The translations under genes were made by a program, and so were the position numbers. Below the pieces are notes generated by a model. That model did not search any database, was not told the DNA's origin, and saw only the letters and a list, made by a program, of their open reading frames with translations. From the NCBI RefSeq assembly GCF_900108395.1, contig NZ_FNXE01000012.1, positions 1 through 64,000 of the forward strand: a stretch of 64,000 nucleotides of DNA, written 5' to 3'. Below, piece by piece: positions 1-8,343 of the stretch; the first letter of the stretch is position 1, and every line of letters begins with the position of its first letter. This DNA is from Paenimyroides marinum. GTDB taxonomy: Bacteria > Bacteroidota > Bacteroidia > Flavobacteriales > Flavobacteriaceae.

Positions 1-153
1 GAAAACCCGGAATCACTACCTTTTGGATTGGACTTCAAAAATTCTCCGCAATATTACAGGGATATACACTTTTTAAAGATGTGTCCAGACGGTAGAGTGA
101 GAACCGGGATTTTCATATTAATATGCCTTTGCGAACAACACTCTGCCTTTTGA
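1..153 (+). CDS. possible 3' end of a partial, unidentified ORF
   Basis: An open frame enters from the left edge and stops at 151-153, overlapping the 3' end of proS by 36 bases on the opposite strand. The readable part (about 50 codons) contains [20 protein letters not shown], which looks protein-like up to about codon 37; the rest runs antisense to proS and looks unnatural. I do not recognise a family. The stretch is also bounded by imperfect inverted arms (1-10 and 104-114), so it could instead be part of a repeat or a decayed gene. Confidence 0.25.
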   Translation, partial: ENPESLPFGLDFKNSPQYYRDIHFLKMCPDGRVRTGIFILICLCEQHSAF

Positions 154-1596
154 AGGGTTACCTGTCAAAACGCAAGTTCCAACTTCCTCTTTTCTGTCCA
201 TAGGGATACAACGAATGGTTGCTTTAGTTAAATCTTTAATTTTTTCTTCGGTTTCTGGTGTTCCGTCCCAATGTGCCAATAAAAAACCTCCTTTGGTTTC
301 TAAAACTTCTTTAAATTCTTCGAACGAATTCACTTCAGTTGTATGTGCTGTTCTGTGGTTAATTGCTTTAACAAATAGATTTTCCTGAATTTCGTTTAAC
401 AAATTTTCAATATGATTTATCGCTGAATCTGCATTGATAATTTCTTTAGACAATAAATCGCGACGAGCGATCTCGAAAGTTCCGTTTTCTAAATCTTTAG
501 GTCCAATAGCAATTCGAACCGGTACACCTTTTAATTCCCATTCGGCAAATTTAAATCCCGGTTTTTGCGTATCGCGGTCATCATATTTAACAGAGATTCC
601 TCTTTTCTTAAATTCTGCGATCAATTCATCTGCTTTTTCACCTATTTGCTGTAATTGTTCGTTGGTTCTGTGAATAGGAACAATCACCACCTGAATCGGT
701 GCTAATTTTGGTGGCAGTACCAATCCGTTGTCATCAGAATGTGTCATGATTAATGCACCCATTAAACGTGTTGAAACCCCCCACGAAGTAGCCCAAACAT
801 ACTCTTGTTTTCCTTCTTTATTGGTAAATTTCACATCGAAAGCTTTGGCAAAATTCTGACCTAAAAAGTGTGATGTTCCTGCCTGCAGCGCTTTTCCGTC
901 TTGCATTAAAGCCTCTATTGTATAGGTATCATCAGCTCCGGCAAAACGCTCTGTTTCTGTTTTATATCCTTTTATTACCGGAATTGCCATAAAATTCTCT
1001 ACCACATCGGCATACACATCTTGCATTTGTTTGGCTTCAAACAAAGCTTCTTCTTTGGTAGCGTGTGCGGTGTGCCCTTCTTGCCATAAAAATTCAGAAG
1101 TACGTAAAAATAAACGGGTACGCATTTCCCAACGCACCACATTAGCCCACTGATTAATTAAAATAGGCAAATCGCGGTACGATTGAATCCATCCCTTGTA
1201 AGTACTCCAAATAATTGCTTCGGATGTGGGACGGACGATTAATTCTTCTTCTAATTTTGCTTCGGGATCAACCATTAATTTTCCCGGATTGTTTGGGTCA
1301 TTTTTTAAACGGTAATGCGTTACAATGGCACACTCTTTAGCAAAACCCTCGGCATTTTTCTCTTCAGCTTCGAATAAACTTTTTGGAACAAATAAGGGAA
1401 AATACGCATTGCTGTGACCCGTTTCCTTAAAACGGCGGTCTAATTCACCTTGTAATTTTTCCCAAATGGCATATCCGTACGGTTTGATCACCATACAGCC
1501 GCGAACCCCTGAATTTTCAGCTAAATCGGCTTTTACCGCCAATTCGTTATACCATTTTGAATAATCTTCTGCTCTTGTAGTTAAATTCTTGCTCAT
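118..1596 (-). CDS. proS: prolyl-tRNA synthetase (type 3, archaeal/eukaryotic-like)
   Basis: Charges tRNA-Pro with proline in the cytoplasm. The 492-residue protein has the class II catalytic core: an N-terminal [20 protein letters not shown] block, motif 2 around [24 protein letters not shown] (residues ~155-178), motif 3 in the [19 protein letters not shown] block (~270-290), then the anticodon-binding domain (~300-400) and a C-terminal zinc-binding-like tail ending in KAY. It lacks the editing insertion of the bacterial type 1 enzyme, as expected for ProS3 (usual length ~480-500). It is transcribed leftward from a TAGATTTG element at 1651-1658, back to back with the promoter of the next gene. 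Very secure. Confidence 0.97.
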   Translation of the reverse strand: MSKNLTTRAEDYSKWYNELAVKADLAENSGVRGCMVIKPYGYAIWEKLQGELDRRFKETGHSNAYFPLFVPKSLFEAEEKNAEGFAKECAIVTHYRLKNDPNNPGKLMVDPEAKLEEELIVRPTSEAIIWSTYKGWIQSYRDLPILINQWANVVRWEMRTRLFLRTSEFLWQEGHTAHATKEEALFEAKQMQDVYADVVENFMAIPVIKGYKTETERFAGADDTYTIEALMQDGKALQAGTSHFLGQNFAKAFDVKFTNKEGKQEYVWATSWGVSTRLMGALIMTHSDDNGLVLPPKLAPIQVVIVPIHRTNEQLQQIGEKADELIAEFKKRGISVKYDDRDTQKPGFKFAEWELKGVPVRIAIGPKDLENGTFEIARRDLLSKEIINADSAINHIENLLNEIQENLFVKAINHRTAHTTEVNSFEEFKEVLETKGGFLLAHWDGTPETEEKIKDLTKATIRCIPMDRKEEVGTCVLTGNPSKGRVLFAKAY

Positions 1597-1650
1597 TTTT
1601 TGTATATTGGTATATATTTTGATTATATAATATTAACAATTTATTTTGTA

Positions 1651-1658
1651 CAAATCTA
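1651..1658 (-). promoter_or_regulatory. -7 element of proS promoter (TAGATTTG)
   Basis: Reads TAGATTTG on the minus strand, matching the Bacteroidota housekeeping -7 consensus TAnnTTTG. A TTG lies 17 bases upstream (minus strand, 1676-1678) as a candidate -33 element. The predicted start, about 7 bases downstream, leaves a leader of roughly 48 bases before the proS ATG. Confidence 0.55.
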
Positions 1659-1660
1659 CT

Positions 1661-1668
1661 TAAATTTG
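1661..1668 (+). promoter_or_regulatory. -7 element ahead of the lipoprotein gene (TAAATTTG)
   Basis: Exact TAnnTTTG match 28 bases upstream of the ATG at 1696. It starts only 2 bases from the end of the opposite-strand proS element, so the two promoters are packed back to back and probably cannot both be occupied at once. Confidence 0.5.
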
Positions 1669-1695
1669 TAATGTTCAACAATAAAAACTCAAAAT

Positions 1696-2592
1696 ATGCT
1701 ACTAACAATCTTCAATAAGTCTCATTTAGTTCGGTTAAGCATTATCGCAAGTGCCGGAATTGCCCTTACGGCATGTTCCAGCTTAAACCAGAAACCTTAT
1801 GACGTGGACGGAATTTATAACAATAGCAAAATTGTTGTAGAAGATACGCACGAAAAAGGTGCGTATTACACCGAATATTTTAAAGAAAAAGCCCAAGAAA
1901 GCGAAGCTTACTTTACCGATGTAGAAAATTATACGTCTAATTACAACGAGGCAAACGGCGGTTGGGGCGATACCACTTCGACCACGCAAATAGTCTACGA
2001 TTACCCTTACTCTTATTGGGGTTGGGGATATCCTTATGGCGGCTGGTATGATTCATACTGGGGATTTGGATACGGTTTCAGCTTTGGCTGGGGCGGTTAT
2101 TGGGGATATCCTTATTATGGCTGGGGTTACCCTTACTATGGCTACGGTTGGGGCTATACTTATTATGGATACCGGAATATATCAAGAAGCAATTCGTATC
2201 GAAACTTAACTTCTCGACAATTAAACAGTAACAGAATGGCTACTAATGTAACCAACCGCAGCTTACGCAGTAATTCATTTAACAGAGCCAATGGATTAAG
2301 TACAACAAACAGAACTTTTGCACGTGCAAATACCACGTTGAACAGAATGAATGTTTCTGAAAGAACATCACAAAACAACAGAGTGAACAGATTTGACACA
2401 AACCAAAACAGCAGAATAAACACCCGCAATACAACAACCCGAACCACTAATACCAGAATGGAACGGACAACTACCCGGCCTACCTATACCCCTTCATCAA
2501 ATACCAGAATGAATAGTGGCGGTAGCTTTGGCGGATCACGCAGTGGTGGATCAATGGGCGGCGGTATGCGTTCAGGTGGCGGAAGAAGATAA
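1696..2592 (+). CDS. lipoprotein with aromatic/Gly-rich centre and basic low-complexity tail
   Basis: A 298-residue envelope protein of unknown function. Residues 1-27 form a type II signal with lipobox LTAC (lipidated Cys27). Residues ~30-100 are ordinary in composition. Residues ~102-160 are almost entirely Trp, Gly and Tyr (for example WGYPYYGWGYPYYGYGWGY). Residues ~161-270 are rich in Asn, Arg, Thr and Ser with many RMN/NRT-like units, and the last ~28 are Gly/Ser/Arg. Such composition suggests a flexible, sticky, surface-exposed tether, which is inference. It lies 29 bases ahead of a FadL-family porin gene on the same strand, so the two are probably co-transcribed. Similar proteins in flavobacteria are annotated only as hypothetical. 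Confidence 0.85.
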   Translation: MLLTIFNKSHLVRLSIIASAGIALTACSSLNQKPYDVDGIYNNSKIVVEDTHEKGAYYTEYFKEKAQESEAYFTDVENYTSNYNEANGGWGDTTSTTQIVYDYPYSYWGWGYPYGGWYDSYWGFGYGFSFGWGGYWGYPYYGWGYPYYGYGWGYTYYGYRNISRSNSYRNLTSRQLNSNRMATNVTNRSLRSNSFNRANGLSTTNRTFARANTTLNRMNVSERTSQNNRVNRFDTNQNSRINTRNTTTRTTNTRMERTTTRPTYTPSSNTRMNSGGSFGGSRSGGSMGGGMRSGGGRR

Positions 2593-2621
2593 TTTAAATC
2601 ATTTTTAAGAGTACGATAATT

Positions 2622-4151
2622 ATGAAAAAAATATATTTACCATTGCTTGCCATTTTCAGCTTGGTTCAGGCACAGGCACAGGAATTTAATCTGGCAGACG
2701 CCGTAAAAATCAGTAGTCAACAAGTAAACGGAACCGCTCGTTTTAATGCCATGGGAGGTGCTTTTGGAGCATTGGGCGGAGATATTTCTGCATTACAAAT
2801 TAACCCCGCAGGTTCTGCATTGTACAATTACAACAATTTTAGCTTTACCGGAAACCTCCAAATCCAGAACAACAAATCGATTTTTGAAGGAACGAAAGCA
2901 ACTGCCAAAGAAAACGATGTAAATTTATCGAATTTCGGAGCCATTTTTGTTGTCGATTCAAAAAACCAGGATCAGGCATTAAAAAAGGTAACCATTGGTA
3001 TTGGTTATCATACCAATGCCCGTTTTAACGACCGATATTTTAGCAGCGGTGTTTCCAATCAATCGGTTACTAATTACTTCTTAGATCATGCCAATTACGG
3101 CTACAACGGAGGAAGTGTTCCTCTTGATTATGTTCAAACAAGAGAAGGTGAGTCTATTACCGATTTATACGACTATTTAAATAGTATTCAAAACGGATTT
3201 TCGGCACAACAAGCCATGCTGGCATATCAAGGGTACTTAATCAATGACACCAATAACGGTTATGTTTTAAACGGAAGTGGAAATTCTTTTTATCAGGAAA
3301 ATGAAACATACGTTTCTGGTTTTAACAATCAGTTAACGGGGAATGTTGGTTTCGACATCAATAAAAAATTGTATTTGGGAGCCAATTTAAATGTTCATTT
3401 TATAGATTATTTAACCTCGTCGGCTATTTACGAACAAAATCAATCACCGGTAACAGACGGATATAAGGAATTATTGTTTACCAACCACACTTATACGTAT
3501 GGTTCGGGATTTTCGTTTAACATAGGTGGAATTTTTAAAGCAACCGAAGAATTCAGAATCGGAGCTTCATACCAATCTCCAACGTGGATGAGTCTTCAAG
3601 ATGAATTTTCGCAAAGTTTACAAACAAATATCATTCAAGATAACGAGCTTAATTTTTATAATATAGATCCTGCTATTACCACTTTATACAACAAATACAA
3701 CATTAAAAACCCGGGGGCATTTACCGGAAGTTTAGCGTATGTTTTTGGGACTAAAGGATTGTTAAGTTTTGATTATACCCGAAAAGATTACAGCACCATA
3801 GAATATAAGGCAGACAGAGCCGATTACAGTCTGGTAAACAATTATTACAAAAACAATTTACAGGCAACAAACGAATTTAGAATTGGTGGCGAATACCGTT
3901 TAAACCAGGTAAGTTTGCGTGCCGGATACCGCTTTGCCAGCAGTCCGTACAAAAACAAAGACCTTATGGACGATTTAACAAGCTACAGTGCCGGTATTGG
4001 ATACAGTTTTGGGGCATCGCGTTTAGATTTGGGCTATCAGTTCTGGCAACAAGATTCGCAACAAAATATGATAAGTTCAGGAACAAACAATGTTGCCAAT
4101 ATCCAATCTAAAAACCACAACATTAGTTTAACTTATTCGGCAAGTTTTTAA
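2622..4151 (+). CDS. OmpP1/FadL-family outer-membrane transport protein
   Basis: A 509-residue outer-membrane beta-barrel. It has a signal peptide (MKKIYLPLLAIFSLVQAQAQ), then the FadL-type N-terminal plug-like segment with small-residue repeats (RFNAMGGAFGALGGD and ALQINPAG, ~40-65), followed by a barrel of alternating aromatic strands ending in SLTYSASF with a C-terminal Phe. Members import hydrophobic compounds such as fatty acids or aromatics; the flavobacterial branch is often labelled hemin receptor without proof. It is probably in an operon with the upstream lipoprotein, and a hairpin follows at 4183-4224. Substrate unknown. Confidence 0.85.
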   Translation: MKKIYLPLLAIFSLVQAQAQEFNLADAVKISSQQVNGTARFNAMGGAFGALGGDISALQINPAGSALYNYNNFSFTGNLQIQNNKSIFEGTKATAKENDVNLSNFGAIFVVDSKNQDQALKKVTIGIGYHTNARFNDRYFSSGVSNQSVTNYFLDHANYGYNGGSVPLDYVQTREGESITDLYDYLNSIQNGFSAQQAMLAYQGYLINDTNNGYVLNGSGNSFYQENETYVSGFNNQLTGNVGFDINKKLYLGANLNVHFIDYLTSSAIYEQNQSPVTDGYKELLFTNHTYTYGSGFSFNIGGIFKATEEFRIGASYQSPTWMSLQDEFSQSLQTNIIQDNELNFYNIDPAITTLYNKYNIKNPGAFTGSLAYVFGTKGLLSFDYTRKDYSTIEYKADRADYSLVNNYYKNNLQATNEFRIGGEYRLNQVSLRAGYRFASSPYKNKDLMDDLTSYSAGIGYSFGASRLDLGYQFWQQDSQQNMISSGTNNVANIQSKNHNISLTYSASF

Positions 4152-4182
4152 ATAAACCTTTCATATAAAATAAAGTTCTTAC

Positions 4183-4224
4183 TCACTAACCCCCGAAAAA
4201 CTTAGATGTTATCGGGGTTAGTGA
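4183..4224. terminator. bidirectional intrinsic terminator
   Basis: The arm at 4183-4193 (TCACTAACCCC) pairs with 4214-4224 (GGGGTTAGTGA), with one extra C and a ~20-base loop. It lies between the converging porin and ABC-F genes; T-rich sequence follows on the plus strand and the minus-strand side is also U-rich. Confidence 0.7.
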
Positions 4225-4237
4225 ATAGGTATTGTTT

Positions 4238-5869
4238 TTATTTCTCTATCTCTTTTAAAGAATCCATTTTTTTGAGAGCCAAAAACCCTTTGATGTCTTC
4301 AAAATGTTCTTTGACGCGTTTATTACCAAATTCAAATACTTTTTCTGCTAATCCATCTAAGAAATCACGGTCATGAGATACTAAAATCACTGTTCCTTCA
4401 AATTCTTTTAAAGCATCTTTAATAATGTCTTTGGTTTTCATATCCAAGTGGTTGGTTGGCTCATCGAGAATTAACACATTATAAGGCTCTAACAATAATT
4501 TTATCATTGCCAAACGCGTTTTTTCTCCGCCCGAAAGCACTTTTACTTTTTTATCAATATCATCTCCCGAAAACATAAAAGCACCTAAAATATTCTTTAT
4601 TTGTGTACGGATATCACCTTCTGCAATGCGGTCGATAGTTTCAAAAATAGTTATATTTTCATCTAACAACGAAGCCTGATTTTGTGCAAAGTACCCAATT
4701 TTTCCATTGTGACCGATTTCAACAGATCCGTTAAAATCAATTTCCCCCATAATAGCTTTGATCATGGTAGATTTTCCTTCTCCGTTTTTACCTACCAATG
4801 CTACTTTCTGCCCACGTTCAATCACCATATTGGCATCTTTAAAAACAATATGGTCGTCATACGATTTAGACAATTCTTTCACGATCACAGGATACTGCCC
4901 TGAACGGGTTGCCGGTGGAAATTTTAACCGTAATGCCGATGAATCTACTTCATCTACCTCTACTAAAACCAATTTTTCTAACATGCGAACGCGAGATTGC
5001 ACTTGTTCAGTTTTAGAAAAAGTACCTCTGAAACGCTCAATAAAAGCTTTGTTCTCTGCGATAAACTTTTGTTGTTCTTCATAAGCTTTTTGCTGATGAA
5101 TTCTTCTGTCTTTGCGTAATTCTAAATAATCAGAATATTTTGCTTTGTAATCATAAATACGTCCCATGGTAACTTCGATGGTTCGGTTTGTGATATTGTC
5201 AACAAACGCACGATCGTGCGAAATAACCATTACTGCTTTTGCAGAGTTTACCAGGAAATCTTCTAACCATTGAATGGATTCGATATCCAAATGGTTGGTG
5301 GGTTCATCTAATAAAATTAAATCGGGGTTCTTTAAAAGGATTTTTGCCAGTTCGATACGCATTCTCCAACCACCTGAAAATTCAGAAGTTGGTCGGTCTA
5401 AATCTTCCTGTGAGAATCCCATTCCTTTCAATACTTTTTCAACCTCGGCTTCGTAATTTACCTCTTCAATCGAATAAAATTTCTCACTTAATTCCGAAAC
5501 GCGTTCAATCAATTTCATATAATCGTCGCTTTCGTAATCGGTTCTTACAGTTAACTGTTCGTTTAGTTCATCGATTTCCTTTTTCATTGAGAAAATTTCC
5601 TTGAAAGCTTTAGCGGCTTCTTCACGTACTGAACTATCGTCTTCTGTTAGTAAATGCTGTGGCAAATAGGCAATAACGGCATCTTTGGGAGCCGCAATAT
5701 TTCCTAAACTCGGCTTATTAATTCCGGCAACAATTTTTAACAAAGTCGATTTCCCGGCTCCGTTTTTACCCATTAAAGCAATTTTATCGTTTTCATTAAT
5801 GGCAAAACTTACTCCGCTAAACAAAGTTGTTGCTCCAAAATTTACGGCAACGTCGTTAACTGTAATCAT
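4238..5869 (-). CDS. ABC-F family ATPase (ribosome-associated type)
   Basis: A 543-residue soluble protein with two ABC domains and no membrane segments, the layout of ABC-F translation factors (EttA/YbiT/Uup group). Domain 1 has Walker A GKNGAGKS (~35), signature FSGGWRM and Walker B LILLDEPTNHLD (~190). A linker (~245-325) is followed by domain 2 with Walker A GKNGEGKS, signature LSGGEKTR and LILDEPTNHLD. ABC-F proteins bind the ribosomal E site and modulate elongation or give antibiotic protection; which subgroup this is cannot be told by eye. A start 42 bases further upstream is possible in frame, but the promoter TATCTTTG at 5890-5897 lies inside that extension's leader, so the ATG at 5867-5869 is chosen. 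Confidence 0.92.
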   Translation of the reverse strand: MITVNDVAVNFGATTLFSGVSFAINENDKIALMGKNGAGKSTLLKIVAGINKPSLGNIAAPKDAVIAYLPQHLLTEDDSSVREEAAKAFKEIFSMKKEIDELNEQLTVRTDYESDDYMKLIERVSELSEKFYSIEEVNYEAEVEKVLKGMGFSQEDLDRPTSEFSGGWRMRIELAKILLKNPDLILLDEPTNHLDIESIQWLEDFLVNSAKAVMVISHDRAFVDNITNRTIEVTMGRIYDYKAKYSDYLELRKDRRIHQQKAYEEQQKFIAENKAFIERFRGTFSKTEQVQSRVRMLEKLVLVEVDEVDSSALRLKFPPATRSGQYPVIVKELSKSYDDHIVFKDANMVIERGQKVALVGKNGEGKSTMIKAIMGEIDFNGSVEIGHNGKIGYFAQNQASLLDENITIFETIDRIAEGDIRTQIKNILGAFMFSGDDIDKKVKVLSGGEKTRLAMIKLLLEPYNVLILDEPTNHLDMKTKDIIKDALKEFEGTVILVSHDRDFLDGLAEKVFEFGNKRVKEHFEDIKGFLALKKMDSLKEIEK

Positions 5870-5889
5870 ATTCTTATATATAAGTGGCG

Positions 5890-5897
5890 CAAAGATA
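5890..5897 (-). promoter_or_regulatory. -7 element of ABC-F gene (TATCTTTG)
   Basis: Exact TAnnTTTG on the minus strand, 20 bases before the chosen ATG. Transcription would begin near 5883, ruling out the longer in-frame start at 5911. Confidence 0.55.
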
Positions 5898-5940
5898 AAC
5901 CAACTATTCATAAAAAAGCCAACAATTGGTTGGTCTTTAA

Positions 5941-7257
5941 TTATTTTTTTGAATGATTCAGAATAAAAAATCCGATAAATCCGCCAATTAGCGAAGCTAC
6001 AATAATTCCTAATTTGGCTTCTGAAGGAAATTCCGGATGTTTATTTACATCGAATGCCAGTTCTGTTACAAACAGCGACATTGTAAATCCGATGGATGCT
6101 AGAAAACCTATCCCCAACAGATTTCTCATCGTTATGCCGTTAGGTTTTGAAATCAGTTTTAATTTGATAATCAAAGCCGTCAATCCAAAAACACCAATAA
6201 CTTTTCCCAATAACAATCCTAAAGCTACACCAATTGTTACATTACTAATTTCGCTAAATGAGATTGGAATAGCTGCATTACACAAGGCAAAAACAGGCAT
6301 TACGATAAAAGCTACAAAGCTGTGCATACCGTGCTCTAACCGCTGTGATGGTGGCAGCGCATCTTTAGTTAAACTGCGCATTTCTTCGACTAACAAAAGT
6401 TGTTCTCCATTTAAATTAGGTTGACGATCTTTAGGGTCTATTGCGTAAAAACGTTGGCGCAACTCATTCATTTTATAAGAAAAGTAATTTTCATTTATTC
6501 GAGCATTGGCCGGAATGGCAAAAGCTGCCAATACCGCGGCTATGGTAGCATGCACGCCCGAAAGTAAAAAAGCCAGCCAAATACCGCCAATACCAATTAT
6601 TGCATAAAAAATCGGACTTTTAAAACCTAATTTATTACAAAGCAACAACAAAATAAATAGCGCAATACCTATAGAAAGATACATTAAATTTAAATCAGAT
6701 GTATAAAACAATGCAATGACCAATACGGCTCCTAAATCATCAACAATTGCTAACGCTGTTAAGAATACTTTTAAAGAAAGTGGTACCTTATTTCCCAATA
6801 AATATAATACACCTAATGCAAAAGCAATATCGGTAGCCATTGGAATTCCCCATCCGTGTGCAGCATCTGTTCCACCATTAAAAAAGAGATAGATTAATGC
6901 AGGAAAAAGCATTCCGCCTATTGCAGCAATGATGGGTAAAGCTGCTTTTTTGGGCGATGCCAGTTCGCCATTACTTAATTCACGTTTTAATTCTAAACCA
7001 ACAACAAAAAAGAAAATTGCCATTAAACCATCGTTAATCCAATGATGAAGTGACATTTTTAACTCTAAATTCCCCAAAGAAATTCCGATTTTGTGTTGCC
7101 AAATGCTATGATAATCAGTAGCCCATGGGGAATTAGCAAAAAATATCGCAATGATAGCAGCAATAAACAAAATTATTCCGCCTGTGGTGGATTTACTAAT
7201 AAATTGATTAACTGGTTTTATAATGTATTTTTCTGCAGGTGTATGGTACGATTTCAT
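5941..7257 (-). CDS. nhaA: Na+/H+ antiporter NhaA
   Basis: Inner-membrane antiporter that expels Na+ in exchange for protons, contributing to pH and salt homeostasis. The 438 residues hold about 12 hydrophobic helices. The key acidic residues are present: Asp143 in ATDIAFALG and the pair Asp173-Asp174 in ALAIVDDLGAVLV, equivalent to the ion-binding DD of the E. coli protein. Compared with E. coli NhaA (388 residues) there is a longer hydrophilic loop around residues 265-315 (NELRQRFYAIDPKDRQ region), common in this phylum. Monocistronic; it stops 44 bases before the ABC-F promoter. Confidence 0.95.
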   Translation of the reverse strand: MKSYHTPAEKYIIKPVNQFISKSTTGGIILFIAAIIAIFFANSPWATDYHSIWQHKIGISLGNLELKMSLHHWINDGLMAIFFFVVGLELKRELSNGELASPKKAALPIIAAIGGMLFPALIYLFFNGGTDAAHGWGIPMATDIAFALGVLYLLGNKVPLSLKVFLTALAIVDDLGAVLVIALFYTSDLNLMYLSIGIALFILLLLCNKLGFKSPIFYAIIGIGGIWLAFLLSGVHATIAAVLAAFAIPANARINENYFSYKMNELRQRFYAIDPKDRQPNLNGEQLLLVEEMRSLTKDALPPSQRLEHGMHSFVAFIVMPVFALCNAAIPISFSEISNVTIGVALGLLLGKVIGVFGLTALIIKLKLISKPNGITMRNLLGIGFLASIGFTMSLFVTELAFDVNKHPEFPSEAKLGIIVASLIGGFIGFFILNHSKK

Positions 7258-7391
7258 CTGTTGAGTTTAAATCCGTAATAAAAACAATAGTTTTAAGGTG
7301 TTGTTGCTATTTATAAAAAACTACGGACAAATTTGATTACAAAAATAGTGTATTAAAAAAATATATGGAACCAAAAACATAAACTTTTCAG

Positions 7392-7399
7392 TATCTTTG
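7392..7399 (+). promoter_or_regulatory. -7 element of lipA promoter (TATCTTTG)
   Basis: Exact TAnnTTTG, 21 bases ahead of the ATG at 7421. It overlaps an alternative in-frame TTG start at 7397, which is therefore unlikely to be used. Confidence 0.6.
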
Positions 7400-7420
7400 T
7401 GGTTTGAAGAATGTTCAATT

Positions 7421-8293
7421 ATGGAATCGGTTTTAGAAACAAACAAACCGGCTACTGGTAAACCTAAATGGTTACGCGTAAAATTACCAACCGGAAAAAA
7501 ATATACAGAATTACGAGGTTTAGTAGATAAATACAAACTTCACACCATTTGTACTTCGGGCAGTTGCCCAAATATGGGCGAGTGTTGGGGCGAAGGTACG
7601 GCTACTTTTATGATTTTAGGAAACATTTGTACCCGTTCGTGCGGATTTTGCGGTGTAAAAACTGGCAGACCAGAAACAGTAGATTGGGACGAACCTGAAA
7701 AAGTAGCTCGATCTATTAAGTTAATGAATATTAAACATGCGGTGTTAACTTCTGTTGATCGCGACGATTTAAAGGATGGCGGTTCCATCATATGGGCAGA
7801 AACGGTAAAAGCGGTTCGCAGAATGAGTCCGGGAACTACCATGGAAACCTTAATTCCTGATTTTCAAGGTATCGAAAGAAACATAGATCGTATTTTAGAA
7901 GTAGCTCCTGAAGTGATTTCTCACAATATGGAAACCGTTCGCCGATTAACACGCGAAGTTAGAATTCAGGCAAAATATGACCGTAGCTTAGAAGTATTGC
8001 GCTATTTGAAAGCCAACGGAGCCAAACGCACAAAATCGGGTATCATGTTAGGATTGGGGGAAACCGAAGAAGAAGTGATTCAAACAATGAAAGATTTACG
8101 TGCAGTGGATTTAGACGTGATTACAATTGGTCAATACCTACAGCCAAGTAAAAAACATTTACCTGTAAAAGAATTCATTACTCCTGATCAATTTAAAAAA
8201 TACGAAGAAATTGGATTAGAAATGGGCTTTCGCCACGTAGAAAGTGGTGCCTTGGTACGCTCGTCTTACAAAGCACAAAAACATATTTTATAA
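7421..8293 (+). CDS. lipA: lipoyl synthase
   Basis: Radical SAM enzyme that inserts two sulfur atoms into octanoyl groups on lipoate-dependent enzymes. The 290-residue protein carries both iron-sulfur sites: the auxiliary cluster cysteines Cys44, Cys49 and Cys55 ([12 protein letters not shown]) and the radical SAM CxxxCxxC motif at Cys70, Cys74 and Cys77 (CTRSCGFC). The C-terminal RSSY motif with the auxiliary-cluster serine ligand is present (VRSSYKA). The start is the ATG at 7421, because the upstream TTG lies in the promoter. A terminator hairpin follows at 8304-8334. Confidence 0.97.
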   Translation: MESVLETNKPATGKPKWLRVKLPTGKKYTELRGLVDKYKLHTICTSGSCPNMGECWGEGTATFMILGNICTRSCGFCGVKTGRPETVDWDEPEKVARSIKLMNIKHAVLTSVDRDDLKDGGSIIWAETVKAVRRMSPGTTMETLIPDFQGIERNIDRILEVAPEVISHNMETVRRLTREVRIQAKYDRSLEVLRYLKANGAKRTKSGIMLGLGETEEEVIQTMKDLRAVDLDVITIGQYLQPSKKHLPVKEFITPDQFKKYEEIGLEMGFRHVESGALVRSSYKAQKHIL

Positions 8294-8303
8294 TAAATTA
8301 CAC

Positions 8304-8334
8304 GGTCGTTCTATTAAGAGCGACCTGCTTTTTT
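8304..8334 (+). terminator. intrinsic terminator after lipA, abutting gap
   Basis: GGTCGTTCT (8304-8312) pairs with AGAGCGACC (8317-8325), including one G-U, around a 4-base loop, followed by TGC and six T. The T-tract ends 9 bases before the gap ATG, so gap has almost no leader unless it is expressed by read-through. Confidence 0.7.
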
Positions 8335-8343
8335 AAACACATA

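Noticed and set aside
434-673. Open frame on the plus strand inside proS
   Set aside because: Antisense to conserved proS coding sequence; its composition reflects the opposite frame. The same applies to other overlapping antisense frames in long genes.
5870-5911. Longer ABC-F N-terminus
   Set aside because: The extra 14 residues lie across the promoter element at 5890-5897 and are not part of the ABC fold, which begins at MITVNDV.
7397-7420. Longer lipA start at TTG (7397)
   Set aside because: It overlaps the TATCTTTG promoter element at 7392-7399, so it would not be transcribed; ATG 7421 fits the family.
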